NCBI GenBank assembly: GCA_045636945.1
Contig: JAZTYO010000017.1
Coordinates: forward strand, 1-64,000
From: UMGS172 sp045636945
GTDB taxonomy: Bacteria > Bacillota > Clostridia > Oscillospirales > Acutalibacteraceae
Direction: 5' to 3'
Length of the DNA: 64,000 nt
The notes beneath the pieces are model-generated. The model saw only the letters and a program-made list of their open reading frames with translations. It was not told where the DNA came from and made no database searches. This document shows positions 16,678 through 24,815 of the stretch, in pieces. The stretch's first letter is position 1. Each line of letters opens with the position of its first letter. Made by a program: the position numbers and the translations under genes.

Positions 16678-17306
16678 TGACCGTTAAAGAAATGATACCG
16701 GCATTTGAGGCAATCCTTTTTGCCGCAGGAGAACCGGTTGAGATTGAAAAATTCTGTACTGTTTTCGAGGCTGATTCCGAAACTGTTGAAAGTGTTATGG
16801 ATATGCTTTCCGACCGACTTGATAGTAGTGGCAGTGCTGTAAAGCTTGTACGACTTGATTTCAGTTATCAGCTTTGCACACGCAAAGAATATGCCGAAAA
16901 CATACGCTCGGTGCTTGACCTTCGCCGTAAAGCACCTTTGTCGCAGGCAGCATTCGAGGTTTTGGCAGTTATTGCCTATAATCAGCCTGTTACCAAGGCT
17001 TACGTTGAACAGGTCAGAGGTGTTGATTGCTCGGGTGTTGTTTCAACGCTTGTTGAAAAAGGCTTACTCGAAGAAAAGGGAAGACTTGAACTCCCGGGCA
17101 GACCCTTGCTTTACGGCACAACCGCAAACTTCTTGCGTTGCTTCGGACTTAAAAATCTTGACGAACTGCCCGAAGTACCTGCTGACGATATTGTCGAGGA
17201 TAGCAACGGACAGTTAAAGATGCTGTCCAACGAGGTTTTGGAGTTGGCTCAGAAAATGAACGATGAGGCAAACGAACTTGCCGAGGATATTGTTTCGGAG
17301 GAATAA
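16677..17306 (+). CDS. scpB: segregation and condensation protein B
   Basis: ScpB is the dimeric winged-helix partner that binds ScpA in the condensin complex. The 209 residues include AFEAILFAAGEPVEIEKF at the start, then RKAPLSQAAFEVLAVIAYNQPVTKAYVEQVRGVD and LLEEKGRLELPGRPLLYGTT, both characteristic. It begins within the scpA stop with AGGAGG 9 bases upstream and is followed after 2 bases by the DUF2953 gene. Confidence 0.95.
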   Translation: MTVKEMIPAFEAILFAAGEPVEIEKFCTVFEADSETVESVMDMLSDRLDSSGSAVKLVRLDFSYQLCTRKEYAENIRSVLDLRRKAPLSQAAFEVLAVIAYNQPVTKAYVEQVRGVDCSGVVSTLVEKGLLEEKGRLELPGRPLLYGTTANFLRCFGLKNLDELPEVPADDIVEDSNGQLKMLSNEVLELAQKMNDEANELAEDIVSEE

Positions 17307-17308
17307 TT

Positions 17309-17980
17309 TTGATAGCGTTATACGTTATATTAGGCATTGCCGCAATTATAACGCTCTTACTTTTGACCGATGTTCACATAAAGGTCAGTGTTGATGAAAA
17401 GATAAATATTAAAGCGAGGTACTTGTTCTATAAACGGTCCTTGATTCCGAAAGACCCAAAGAAGAAAACAAGACTCCTACTGCTTAATGTTGAAAAATCG
17501 GACAAAGAGTTGAAGAGTGACCTTAAAAAACTCGTTGATAAAATGGGTGTTTTGGGTACAATAAAGGAACTGTTCACTGCTACTGCTTCACTTGTAAAGC
17601 AAGGTTGGGGATTAGCTCACCATCTTCGTGTCAAGCGTTTTGATATGACGACGGTTGTGGCTTCTGAAGACCCTGCTAAAACGGCCGTGGAATACGGTGG
17701 TGTTTGTGCTGTATTGTATCCTGCTCTTGCAGGTTTACAAAACCTGATGAAGTGGAATAATAATAAAACAACCGTCAATGTTTTTACCGATTTTTGCGGT
17801 ACCGAATCTTCAATAAAAATAGAGGCCAAGGTCAAGTTAAAGCTTTGGTATTATATCAAGGCATATGTAGGACTTTATTGGGATCTCTTTAAGAAAAAGT
17901 ATGACGAAGCTATGGCTCAGGAAATGGCTAAAAAGCGTAAACAAAGCAAAAAACCTGCAAATCAGCAGGTAAAAAAATAA
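17309..17980 (+). CDS. DUF2953 family membrane-anchored protein
   Basis: The 223-residue product begins with one transmembrane helix (about residues 2-20), followed by a soluble domain and a lysine-rich tail. It matches DUF2953, the YtfI-like family that sits next to ytfJ in spore formers. The start is a TTG at 17309, 7 bases after GGAGG; no ATG or GTG is available in frame before the conserved helix. Its place between scpB and ytfJ is conserved in Clostridia and implies a sporulation or envelope role, which has not been defined. Confidence 0.85.
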   Translation: MIALYVILGIAAIITLLLLTDVHIKVSVDEKINIKARYLFYKRSLIPKDPKKKTRLLLLNVEKSDKELKSDLKKLVDKMGVLGTIKELFTATASLVKQGWGLAHHLRVKRFDMTTVVASEDPAKTAVEYGGVCAVLYPALAGLQNLMKWNNNKTTVNVFTDFCGTESSIKIEAKVKLKLWYYIKAYVGLYWDLFKKKYDEAMAQEMAKKRKQSKKPANQQVKK

Positions 17981-18015
17981 ATTTGCAGCTTATTTCAAGA
18001 AAGGATGTATATATT

Positions 18016-18390
18016 ATGGCAGACAACAACATCAGCAACATTATGGACGTTACAATGGAGAAGGTTCGCACCTTGGTAGATTCCGATACAATTATCGGCA
18101 ATCCTATCACTGTTGATAACGTTACCATTATCCCCGTATCCAAGGTTTCGTTCGGTCTTGCGTCCGGTGGCTCTGATTTCCCCTCCAAGACAGTAAACGC
18201 TAAGATGTTCGGCGGTGGCGGCGGTGCAGGTGCATCTGTAACTCCTATCTGCTTCCTCGTTGTTAAGGATGGCGATGTTAAGGTGCTTAATACCACCTCG
18301 GTTGCATCTCCTATTGAGAAGGCTATTTCTGCCGTTCCCGAGATTATCGATACCGTTACAGGTCTTTTTAAGAAGGACAAGGAAGACTAA
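18016..18390 (+). CDS. ytfJ: GerW/YtfJ family sporulation protein
   Basis: This 124-residue protein has the family core NPITVDNVTIIPVSKVSFGLASGGSDF, then a Gly-rich segment GGGGGAGASVTPICFLVVKDGDVKVL. In Bacillus subtilis YtfJ (GerW) is made in the forespore and affects germination. The start is set at the ATG at 18016 after AAGAAAGGA; an in-frame upstream ATG would add eleven residues without a ribosome site. It follows the DUF2953 gene as in other spore formers. Confidence 0.93.
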   Translation: MADNNISNIMDVTMEKVRTLVDSDTIIGNPITVDNVTIIPVSKVSFGLASGGSDFPSKTVNAKMFGGGGGAGASVTPICFLVVKDGDVKVLNTTSVASPIEKAISAVPEIIDTVTGLFKKDKED

Positions 18391-18418
18391 AATTTAATAT
18401 GTAATCAAGTTTGTACAA

Positions 18419-18447
18419 CCGCCATATAATTTTTTAGAATATGGCGG
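18419..18447 (+). promoter_or_regulatory. hairpin overlapping the dacF ribosome-binding site
   Basis: CCGCCATAT (18419-18427) pairs perfectly with ATATGGCGG (18439-18447) around an 11-base AT-rich loop. The 3' arm runs into the GGCGGAGG ribosome site (18443-18450) of the gene at 18458, so folding could hide it. There is no T tract, which argues against a simple terminator. Confidence 0.5.
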
Positions 18448-18457
18448 AGGTACATCT

Positions 18458-19600
18458 ATGAAAGTTTGTTTAAAAGCTACTGCAATACTGCTTACGGTTG
18501 CGGTTTTGTTTTCGTGTGTTCTTTTTAAAAGGGCTGAATGTATAAGCACGTCGGCCAAGAGCTATGTGGTTATGAACGCTGATACGTTTGAAGTTCTTGC
18601 GTTTAGTAATGCACATCAAAAAATGTCAATGGCAAGCACTACAAAGCTGATGACAGCGTTGATTCTTGCCGAACAAAACACTCCCGAAAAGAAGATTGTT
18701 ACAACCCGTGAAATGGTAACCGTCGAAGGCTCAAGTATGGGGCTTAAAATCGGTGATACCGTGTCGTACTATGACTTGATGGTCGGTATGCTTTTGCCAT
18801 CGGGTAATGATGCGGCAAATACTGCCGCGATTTCGGTTGCAGGTTCTATCGAAAAGTTCGCAGTTTTAATGAATAAAAAAGCCTCCGAAATCGGAATGGA
18901 AAATACTAATTTCGTGACACCGTCGGGGCTTGATGCAGATGGGCATTATTCAACAGCGTATGATATGGCTTTGCTTGCATCGTATGCTTTGAAAAATGAT
19001 ATAATCCGTGATATTTGTAGTAAAGAAAAGATAACGGTTACTTTTGGCAATCCGCCGTATCAACGCACGTTGTATAACCATAATAAGCTTCTCGGTCGGT
19101 ACGACGGTTGTATCGGTATGAAAACGGGGTTTACCAAAAAATCGGGCAGATGCCTTGTTTCGGCTGCCGAGAAAAACGGTTGCCGTGTTGTTGCAGTGAC
19201 TTTAAACGACCCCGATGATTGGGACGACCACGAGAGGTTGTTGGATTTTGGCTTTTCGTGTATTGAAACGGTTGATATTACCGAAGATAATACTGTTCTT
19301 TCGGTTGACGTTGTTGGTGGAACTAAAGACAAACTGTCGTTGGGCTCACCAAGGTGTACAATCGGCGGTTCGAAAGACCTTGCAAATAAGGTGACTGTCA
19401 ATCATAAAATCAAACCGTTTTTATATGCGCCGATAAAGGCAGGAGAAACAGTTGGCATTACCGAATACTATTATAATGGCAGACTTTTAAGGGAAACCGA
19501 AATATTTGCCCTTGAAAGCGTTGATAAAGCTGTATATAATGAGAGTTTTTCTCAAAAGTTTATTAAAAATTTTAAAACTATTTTCAAGCAATTTGTTTAA
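18458..19600 (+). CDS. dacF: D-alanyl-D-alanine carboxypeptidase (S11, low-molecular-weight PBP)
   Basis: The enzyme trims the terminal D-Ala from peptidoglycan stem peptides outside the membrane. A signal peptide covers about residues 1-28. The catalytic motifs are SxxK at S60-K63 (ASTTKLMT), SGN at 115-117 and KTG near 221 (GCIGMKTGFTKKSG). The 380 residues include the C-terminal beta domain and an amphipathic tail for membrane association. It lies between ytfJ and rluB, the same order as dacF-type genes in many Clostridia, so a sporulation DacF/DacB role is likely, though vegetative DacA cannot be excluded. Confidence 0.93.
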   Translation: MKVCLKATAILLTVAVLFSCVLFKRAECISTSAKSYVVMNADTFEVLAFSNAHQKMSMASTTKLMTALILAEQNTPEKKIVTTREMVTVEGSSMGLKIGDTVSYYDLMVGMLLPSGNDAANTAAISVAGSIEKFAVLMNKKASEIGMENTNFVTPSGLDADGHYSTAYDMALLASYALKNDIIRDICSKEKITVTFGNPPYQRTLYNHNKLLGRYDGCIGMKTGFTKKSGRCLVSAAEKNGCRVVAVTLNDPDDWDDHERLLDFGFSCIETVDITEDNTVLSVDVVGGTKDKLSLGSPRCTIGGSKDLANKVTVNHKIKPFLYAPIKAGETVGITEYYYNGRLLRETEIFALESVDKAVYNESFSQKFIKNFKTIFKQFV

Positions 19601-19609
19601 GGAGATATT

Positions 19610-20356
19610 ATGGCAGTTGAAAAAATAAGATTGCAAAAATATCTTTCTCAGTGCTCGGTTGCTTCACGCCGTAAGGCCGAAGAATTGATTGAGCAGGGAA
19701 AGGTTAAAATAAACGGACGCAAGGCAATCCTTGGTGATAAGGTTGACCCCATTCACGATAAGGTGTTGGTGTGTGGAAAACCCGTTCAGAATAAAGAAGG
19801 CAAGATGTATATTATGTTACATAAGCCTCGCGGATTTGTCACCACCTTGAGCGATGAACAAGGAAGAAAATGCGTTGCCGACCTTGTTGCCGATGCAGGA
19901 GTAAGACTTTTTCCTGTTGGACGTCTTGACCGCAATTCCGAGGGTATGTTGCTTATGACCAACGACGGTGATTTTTCAAACTTTTTAACTCATCCCAAGC
20001 GTCACGTGGCAAAGGTTTACCGCGTTACCGTAAGAGGTAAGGTCTCAGATGACCAGATAGATAAAATGGCCGTTGGAATGAAATTAGAGGACTTTGAAAC
20101 GCTTCCTTGCGACATTTCTTATATTGAAAAGCACGAGGACAGAACGGTTTTACGATTTGTACTTTACGAGGGCAAAAATCGTGAGATAAGAAAGCTTTGT
20201 GAGGCTGTTGGTCTTACCGTCATCCGTCTTAAACGTACCGAAATTGCAGGTATTAAGCTCGGAATGTTGCCTCAGGGCCGTTGGAGAGAGTTGACCGAAA
20301 AAGAGGTAAAGAGGTTAATGAACTCCAGCATCAGTAAGGAGCATCAGGATGATTGA
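19610..20356 (+). CDS. rluB: 23S rRNA pseudouridine synthase, RluB/RsuA family
   Basis: The 248-residue enzyme has an N-terminal S4 RNA-binding domain (RLQKYLSQCSVASRRKAEELI) and the catalytic motif GRLDRNSEGMLLMTNDGDF, with the nucleophile Asp near residue 106. The later NREIRKLCEAVGLTVIRLKR is also typical. RluB makes pseudouridine 2605 in 23S rRNA, whereas RsuA acts on 16S; length and the Firmicutes context next to scpB/dacF favour RluB. Its 3' end overlaps the next gene by 8 bases. Confidence 0.93.
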   Translation: MAVEKIRLQKYLSQCSVASRRKAEELIEQGKVKINGRKAILGDKVDPIHDKVLVCGKPVQNKEGKMYIMLHKPRGFVTTLSDEQGRKCVADLVADAGVRLFPVGRLDRNSEGMLLMTNDGDFSNFLTHPKRHVAKVYRVTVRGKVSDDQIDKMAVGMKLEDFETLPCDISYIEKHEDRTVLRFVLYEGKNREIRKLCEAVGLTVIRLKRTEIAGIKLGMLPQGRWRELTEKEVKRLMNSSISKEHQDD

Positions 20357-20726
20357 GATACACCCTTTAAGAGATGTTGTGAAACTTGCAGAGCTTTATA
20401 AATCAGCAAGCGTTAATTTGAACGAAACTTCAATGGCTGTTGTTGCGTCGGTACGGGAAGAAATATTAGGCTTTTGCCTTTTTGAAATGAGTGATGACAG
20501 TATCCTGATTCATTCGTTAGAGCCTAAGGACGATGTGTTTTTTGCCGACGGAATTTTGCGTTCGGCTCTGCACGTTGGTATTGAAAACGGAAGAAACGAG
20601 GCTTTTTATTCAGAAAAAGCTCCTGAAACGTTGTTTGAAGCCTTAAAATTCATAAAAAATAAGGACACAAAAGAGCTTGATGTTGGAAAATTATTCTCAT
20701 CTTGCAAAAGTTGTGCAAATTCTTGA
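20349..20726 (+). CDS. small GNAT-like protein of unknown function
   Basis: This 125-residue protein starts MIEIHPLRDVVKLAELYKSA and contains ASVREEILGFCLFEMSDDSILIHSLEP, which has the rhythm of a GNAT beta4-beta5 core, but a clear acetyl-CoA P-loop (RGxGxG) is missing; FADGILRSALHVGIENGRNEAF occupies that position. It overlaps rluB by 8 bases, so it is translationally coupled. It ends with a cysteine pair (SSCKSCANS). A substrate cannot be proposed, and a degenerate acetyltransferase is only a suggestion. Confidence 0.7.
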   Translation: MIEIHPLRDVVKLAELYKSASVNLNETSMAVVASVREEILGFCLFEMSDDSILIHSLEPKDDVFFADGILRSALHVGIENGRNEAFYSEKAPETLFEALKFIKNKDTKELDVGKLFSSCKSCANS

Positions 20727-20751
20727 AATTTTTACTTGTTTTTTCATAAAG

Positions 20752-20788
20752 TTGGTAATATAATATATTTTGACTATAATGGGTCAAA
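20752..20788 (+). promoter_or_regulatory. promoter with overlapping inverted repeat, carboxyltransferase operon
   Basis: TTGGTA (20752-20757) and TATAAT (20775-20780) are 17 bases apart. The -10 box lies inside an inverted repeat TTTGAC (20769-20774) and GTCAAA (20783-20788), the position expected for a repressor site. A short hairpin ACGGTGG/CCACCGT follows in the leader near 20811-20827. Confidence 0.6.
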
Positions 20789-20854
20789 TGTTTGATATTT
20801 TTATAATCACGGTGGGTTCCACCGTAACATTCAGTATGAACGGAGGAAATAAAG

Positions 20855-22240
20855 ATGAACTGTGAAAACGGTTTTACTCGCCTTGAAAAGGAAACTGCTC
20901 TTCTCGGCAACAGCGATGCATATAAGCGTCTTGGTTTGTTGTTTGACGACGGCGCTTTCACCGAGTTGGACAAGTTCTCCAAGAACGGCAAAAACGGTTG
21001 CGGAGTTGTAACTGCATACGGTAACGTAAACGGTGCAGGTTGTTATGCATTCTCCCAAGATATCAGCGTTTGCTCGGGTGCTATGGGACGTGCTCAGGGT
21101 ACTAAAATCAAGAAGGTTTATGAGCTTGCTCTTATGAACGGATGCCCCGTTGTCGGAATTTATGATTCCAAGGGTGCTTTTGCAGACGAGGGTGTAGATG
21201 CTCTTAACGCTTACGGTGAGCTTATTGCCGCCACAGGAAAGATTTCGGGTGTTGTACCACAGATTTCAGTAATAGCAGGTAAATGCATCGGTTCTGCCGC
21301 AATTCTTGCTTCTATTGCTGACCTTACCGTTATGGTTGAAGGTGCTGAGCTATGCGTAAACTCTGCCGATATTACCGGAGAGAAAACCGTTGGCTCTGCC
21401 GAAAACGCAATGAAAAACGGTACTGCTTCCATTGTTGCAGAAAATGATGAGGTTGCTCTCAATAAGGTTGCAGAGCTTCTTTCGTTCCTTCCTATGAACA
21501 ACCTTTCGGTACCTGCAATAGCAGATTACATTCCTGTAGCAATTTCGGGCGAGGGTGTATACGCCGATATCGCAAATATTGTTGACGCTGAGAGCTTTGT
21601 TGAGCTTAATAAAGACTTCGGCAAGTGTGCCAAGGTTGGATTTGCACGTGTTGCAGGCGAGGCTGTCGGTATCGTTGCAACCGATGCTGATAAGAATAAT
21701 TCGAACCTTTGCGCTAACGGTGCTGCCAAGATTTCGAGATTTGTCCGTCTTTGCGATGCTTTCTCGCTTCCCGTTGTTACCTTGCTTAACTGCGCAGGCT
21801 TTATGGGCTCTGCTGATGATGAACTTGACGGTTCAGTTCGTGCTGTTGCCGCTTTGACCGGTGCTTATGCCGAGGCCACAACCGCTAAGATTTGCGTAAT
21901 CGTCGGCAAGGCTTACGGTGCCGCATTTACTGCGATGGCAGGCAAAGGTGCTGGTGCTGATTACGTTATTGCTTATGCAGATGCCGCAATCTGTGCTTTG
22001 AATCCTGCTACTGCAGTTCAGTTCCTATATAAGGAACGTCTTGGAGAGGAAAAGAGGGAAGACCTCGAGAAGGAATATGCACTTTGTGAAGGCTCACCTT
22101 TTAAGGCCGCTGTTAACGGTGCCATTGATGATATCATCACTCCCGATAATGCTGCAGGCTCTGTTATTGCCGCATTGCAGATGATGGCTTCCAAGAGAGT
22201 ATCAACCATTGAGAAAAAACATTCTAATATGCCTTATTAA
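20855..22240 (+). CDS. acyl-CoA carboxyltransferase-family subunit (MmdA/transcarboxylase 12S-like)
   Basis: This 461-residue protein has the two crotonase-like lobes of biotin-dependent carboxyltransferases: FSQDISVCSGAMGRAQGTKIKKVYELAL with VVPQISVIAGKCIGSAAILASIADLTVMV in the first, and GKAYGAAFTAMAGKGAGADYVIAYADAAI in the second. Relatives are methylmalonyl-CoA decarboxylase alpha, propionyl-CoA carboxylase beta and transcarboxylase 12S. It is about 50 residues shorter, and the usual SGGAR and GGAVY loops read SKGAF and IGSAA, so it is a divergent branch and the acyl-CoA substrate is uncertain. It heads a tight operon with a biotin carrier and a pyruvate/oxaloacetate-type carboxyltransferase. 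Confidence 0.85.
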   Translation: MNCENGFTRLEKETALLGNSDAYKRLGLLFDDGAFTELDKFSKNGKNGCGVVTAYGNVNGAGCYAFSQDISVCSGAMGRAQGTKIKKVYELALMNGCPVVGIYDSKGAFADEGVDALNAYGELIAATGKISGVVPQISVIAGKCIGSAAILASIADLTVMVEGAELCVNSADITGEKTVGSAENAMKNGTASIVAENDEVALNKVAELLSFLPMNNLSVPAIADYIPVAISGEGVYADIANIVDAESFVELNKDFGKCAKVGFARVAGEAVGIVATDADKNNSNLCANGAAKISRFVRLCDAFSLPVVTLLNCAGFMGSADDELDGSVRAVAALTGAYAEATTAKICVIVGKAYGAAFTAMAGKGAGADYVIAYADAAICALNPATAVQFLYKERLGEEKREDLEKEYALCEGSPFKAAVNGAIDDIITPDNAAGSVIAALQMMASKRVSTIEKKHSNMPY

Positions 22241-22263
22241 GGTGTAAACGGAGGATTATAAAT

Positions 22264-22659
22264 ATGAGACAGTTTAAGATTACAGTTAATGGAAAAGCTT
22301 ATGATGTTCAGGTTGAGGAATGTGGAGTAGCTTCTGCACCCGCTGTTTCAGCACCTGTTGCAGCTCCCGTAGCACCTGTTGCAGCCCCCGCTGCCTCTGT
22401 CACCGAAGCAGCACCTGCACCTGTTGCAGCTGCTTCTGCCGGTGAGGGTACACCTATTGAAGCTCCTATGCCCGGTACTATTCTTAAGGTGTTGGTTTCC
22501 AACGGTCAAGCAATCAAGGCCGGAGATACAGTTGTTGTTCTCGAGGCTATGAAGATGGAGAATGAGATTACCGCCGCTTGTGACGGTACCGTAACCTCTG
22601 TTTGCGTCAACCAGGGTGACTCTGTTGATGCAGGTAAGGTTTTAGTCACTATTAAGTAA
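22264..22659 (+). CDS. biotin carboxyl carrier protein (1.3S-like)
   Basis: This 131-residue protein has an N-terminal strand MRQFKITVNGKAYDVQVEE, an Ala/Pro/Val-rich flexible linker (about residues 23-60), and a C-terminal biotinyl domain with EAMKMEN, the biotinylated lysine being K97. The length and design equal those of the 1.3S subunit of transcarboxylase and the gamma subunits of sodium-pumping decarboxylases. It should carry carboxyl groups between the products of the flanking genes. It starts 23 bases after the first subunit with a GGAGG ribosome site. Confidence 0.95.
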   Translation: MRQFKITVNGKAYDVQVEECGVASAPAVSAPVAAPVAPVAAPAASVTEAAPAPVAAASAGEGTPIEAPMPGTILKVLVSNGQAIKAGDTVVVLEAMKMENEITAACDGTVTSVCVNQGDSVDAGKVLVTIK

Positions 22660-22685
22660 TTTTCTAAGAAAAGTGAGGTGCTTTT

Positions 22686-24089
22686 ATGGCACATAAAATA
22701 GGTATTACCGAAACCTTGTTGCGTGATGCTCACCAGTCACTTCTCGCAACTCGTATGACTACTGAGGATATGCTCCCCATTTTGCCTCTGCTTGACAAAA
22801 TAGGCTTTCATTCTTTGGAATGTTGGGGTGGAGCAACCTATGACTCCTGCCTTCGTTTCCTAAACGAGGACCCTTGGGAGAGATTGCGTATTATCCGCGA
22901 AAATTGCCCAAATACCAAGTTGCAGATGCTTTTCCGCGGTCAGAATATGCTTGGCTACCGTCATTATGCTGACGACGTTGTTGAATATCTTGTTCAGAAG
23001 TCGGTTGCAAACGGTATTGATATAATCCGTATTTTCGATGCTTTGAACGATATCCGTAACCTTGAAACTGCTATTAAGGCAACTAAGAGGGAAAACGGTG
23101 CACACGTTCAGGGTGCAGTTTCTTATACTACGGGTCCTGTTTTTGATGTTGAGTATTATGTAAATTACGCAAAGCAGTTGGAAAATATCGGTGCGGACTC
23201 TCTCTGTATCAAGGATATGGCTGCATTGCTTACTCCTTATCAGACCTATGACCTTGTTAAGGCTTTGAAGGAGTCGACCAAGCTTCCTATTCAGGTTCAC
23301 TCTCATGCAACCTCAGGTCTTGGCTCTATGGTTCTTTTGAAGGCTATCGAAGCAGGTGCAGACGTTGTTGATACCGCTATGTCGCCTTTGTCTAGCGGTA
23401 CTTCTCATCCTGCTACCGAGTCTATGGTTGCCGCTTTGGCAGGTACTGAGTTTGATACCGGTCTTAACCTGGAGGCTCTTGATGAGATTGCAAAGTACGT
23501 TACAACTCTTCGTGAGAAGTATATTGCAGAGGGTACTTTAAGTCCTAAGATGCTTGCATCCGATGCAAAGGCTTTGATTTATCAGGTTCCCGGCGGTATG
23601 CTTTCTAACCTCCTTTCTCAGTTGAAGCAGGCAGGTAAGGAAGATAAGCTTACTGAGGTGCTTGAGGAAGTTCCCAAGGTTCGTGCCGATTGCGGATATC
23701 CTCCGCTTGTAACTCCTTCTTCCCAGATTGTCGGCACTCAGGCTGTTTACAACGTCATTATGGGTGAGCGTTACAAGATGGTTACTAAGGAATTCAAGGG
23801 TATTGTAAAGGGTGAGTACGGTACTACTCCCGTTGCTATAGACCCCGAGTTCCAGAAGAAGATTATCGGTGATGAAGAGCCTATTACCTGCCGTCCTGCA
23901 GATTTGCTTGAGCCCGAGCTTGATAAGCTTCGTGAAGAGTGTGCCAAGTGGTCTGAGCAGGAGGAAGACGTGCTTTCTTATGCACAGTTTCCGAAGGTTG
24001 CTGTTGATTTCTTTGAGAAGAGAGCAAATAAAAAGTATAAGGTTGATGCCGCAAACGCTGATGCTGAAAATAAAGTCCATCCGATGTAA
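22686..24089 (+). CDS. oxaloacetate decarboxylase alpha / pyruvate carboxylase subunit B family (5S-like)
   Basis: This 467-residue carboxyltransferase acts on the pyruvate/oxaloacetate pair. The HMGL-like barrel starts ITETLLRDAHQSLLATRM with metal ligand D14; the carbamyl-lysine site is in CIKDMAALL near residue 177, and the metal histidines are in IQVHSHATSGL near 205. The conserved PC-OadA domain follows (about residues 300-450). It lacks a fused biotin domain, as does the 5S subunit of Propionibacterium transcarboxylase; the carrier is the separate upstream gene. No OadB/OadG membrane subunit is nearby. Confidence 0.92.
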   Translation: MAHKIGITETLLRDAHQSLLATRMTTEDMLPILPLLDKIGFHSLECWGGATYDSCLRFLNEDPWERLRIIRENCPNTKLQMLFRGQNMLGYRHYADDVVEYLVQKSVANGIDIIRIFDALNDIRNLETAIKATKRENGAHVQGAVSYTTGPVFDVEYYVNYAKQLENIGADSLCIKDMAALLTPYQTYDLVKALKESTKLPIQVHSHATSGLGSMVLLKAIEAGADVVDTAMSPLSSGTSHPATESMVAALAGTEFDTGLNLEALDEIAKYVTTLREKYIAEGTLSPKMLASDAKALIYQVPGGMLSNLLSQLKQAGKEDKLTEVLEEVPKVRADCGYPPLVTPSSQIVGTQAVYNVIMGERYKMVTKEFKGIVKGEYGTTPVAIDPEFQKKIIGDEEPITCRPADLLEPELDKLREECAKWSEQEEDVLSYAQFPKVAVDFFEKRANKKYKVDAANADAENKVHPM

Positions 24090-24097
24090 AAAAATGC

Positions 24098-24126
24098 TTG
24101 CATTATTTTACTTTGTGTGATATAAT
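24098..24126 (+). promoter_or_regulatory. secG promoter
   Basis: TTGCAT (24098-24103) and TATAAT (24121-24126) are separated by 17 bases, just after the carboxyltransferase stop codon. Confidence 0.75.
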
Positions 24127-24179
24127 AACTGCACTTGATTAAATTATTATCGGTTTAACCGTTAGATTGGAGTTTAAAA

Positions 24180-24425
24180 ATGGGCGTCGGTGAAATTATT
24201 GTTGGATCTTTGATGATCTTATTTTCTATTGTTATTGTTGCTATGATTCTGCTTCAGCAGAGCCGTCGTAGCGGTGTAGGCGCAATTTCCGGCGGTATTG
24301 ATACCTTTCTTTCGAAGAATAAAGCAAGAGATCTTGATTCCAAGCTTTCTCGCTTGACCAAGTATATTGCTATCCTTTTCTTCGTATTGTCAATTGTAGC
24401 AAACGTTATTGCTCTTACTAAATAA
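24180..24425 (+). CDS. secG: preprotein translocase subunit SecG
   Basis: This 81-residue protein has two transmembrane helices (about residues 3-25 and 57-78) flanking the conserved cytoplasmic loop MILLQQSRRSGVGAISGG. SecG is the small accessory subunit of the SecYEG channel. It has its own promoter and a strong terminator just downstream, so it is probably transcribed alone. Confidence 0.93.
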   Translation: MGVGEIIVGSLMILFSIVIVAMILLQQSRRSGVGAISGGIDTFLSKNKARDLDSKLSRLTKYIAILFFVLSIVANVIALTK

Positions 24426-24440
24426 TTGATAAAACTTTTA

Positions 24441-24478
24441 ACCGCTCTGTTAAAAAACAGAGCGGTTTTTCTTTTTTT
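24441..24478 (+). terminator. secG terminator
   Basis: An 11-bp perfect stem (24441-24451 with 24456-24466) with an A-rich four-base loop and a long T tract, 16 bases after secG. Confidence 0.93.
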
Positions 24479-24542
24479 GTCCCAAAATCGGGACATATTA
24501 TAAAATATAATAACATAAGATGATTTGAAAGGGGAAATCATC

Positions 24543-24803
24543 TTGCAATTTATTAAAACATCATTTATTATTATATTGGTTGTGTATATACTTTTTCTGA
24601 TATATTTTTTGTACAAAAACGGTAAGGTGTTAAGAACACTTTTGATATCGGCTTTGTCGGGTATTTTAGTGTTTGCCGCAGTTAATCTTTTTTCAGGAAT
24701 TTCGGGTGTATCAATACCTGTGAATTTTTGGACAACTACGTCATCGGCTGTTTTTGGAATCCCCGGAGTGTTGGGTTTGCTTACTTTAAGATTATTCTTT
24801 TAA
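24543..24803 (+). CDS. BofA-like pro-sigma-K processing inhibitor family protein
   Basis: This 86-residue hydrophobic protein has two transmembrane helices, then the signature VNLFSGISGVSIPVNFWTTTSSAVFGIPGVLGLL, which matches BofA. In Bacillus BofA sits in the outer forespore membrane and restrains the SpoIVFB protease. I start it at the TTG at 24543, eight bases after AAAGGGGA; another in-frame TTG at 24525 lies before the ribosome site and is less likely. The gene sits 12 bases upstream of addB. Confidence 0.8.
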   Translation: MQFIKTSFIIILVVYILFLIYFLYKNGKVLRTLLISALSGILVFAAVNLFSGISGVSIPVNFWTTTSSAVFGIPGVLGLLTLRLFF

Positions 24804-24815
24804 AAGAGGTATAGG

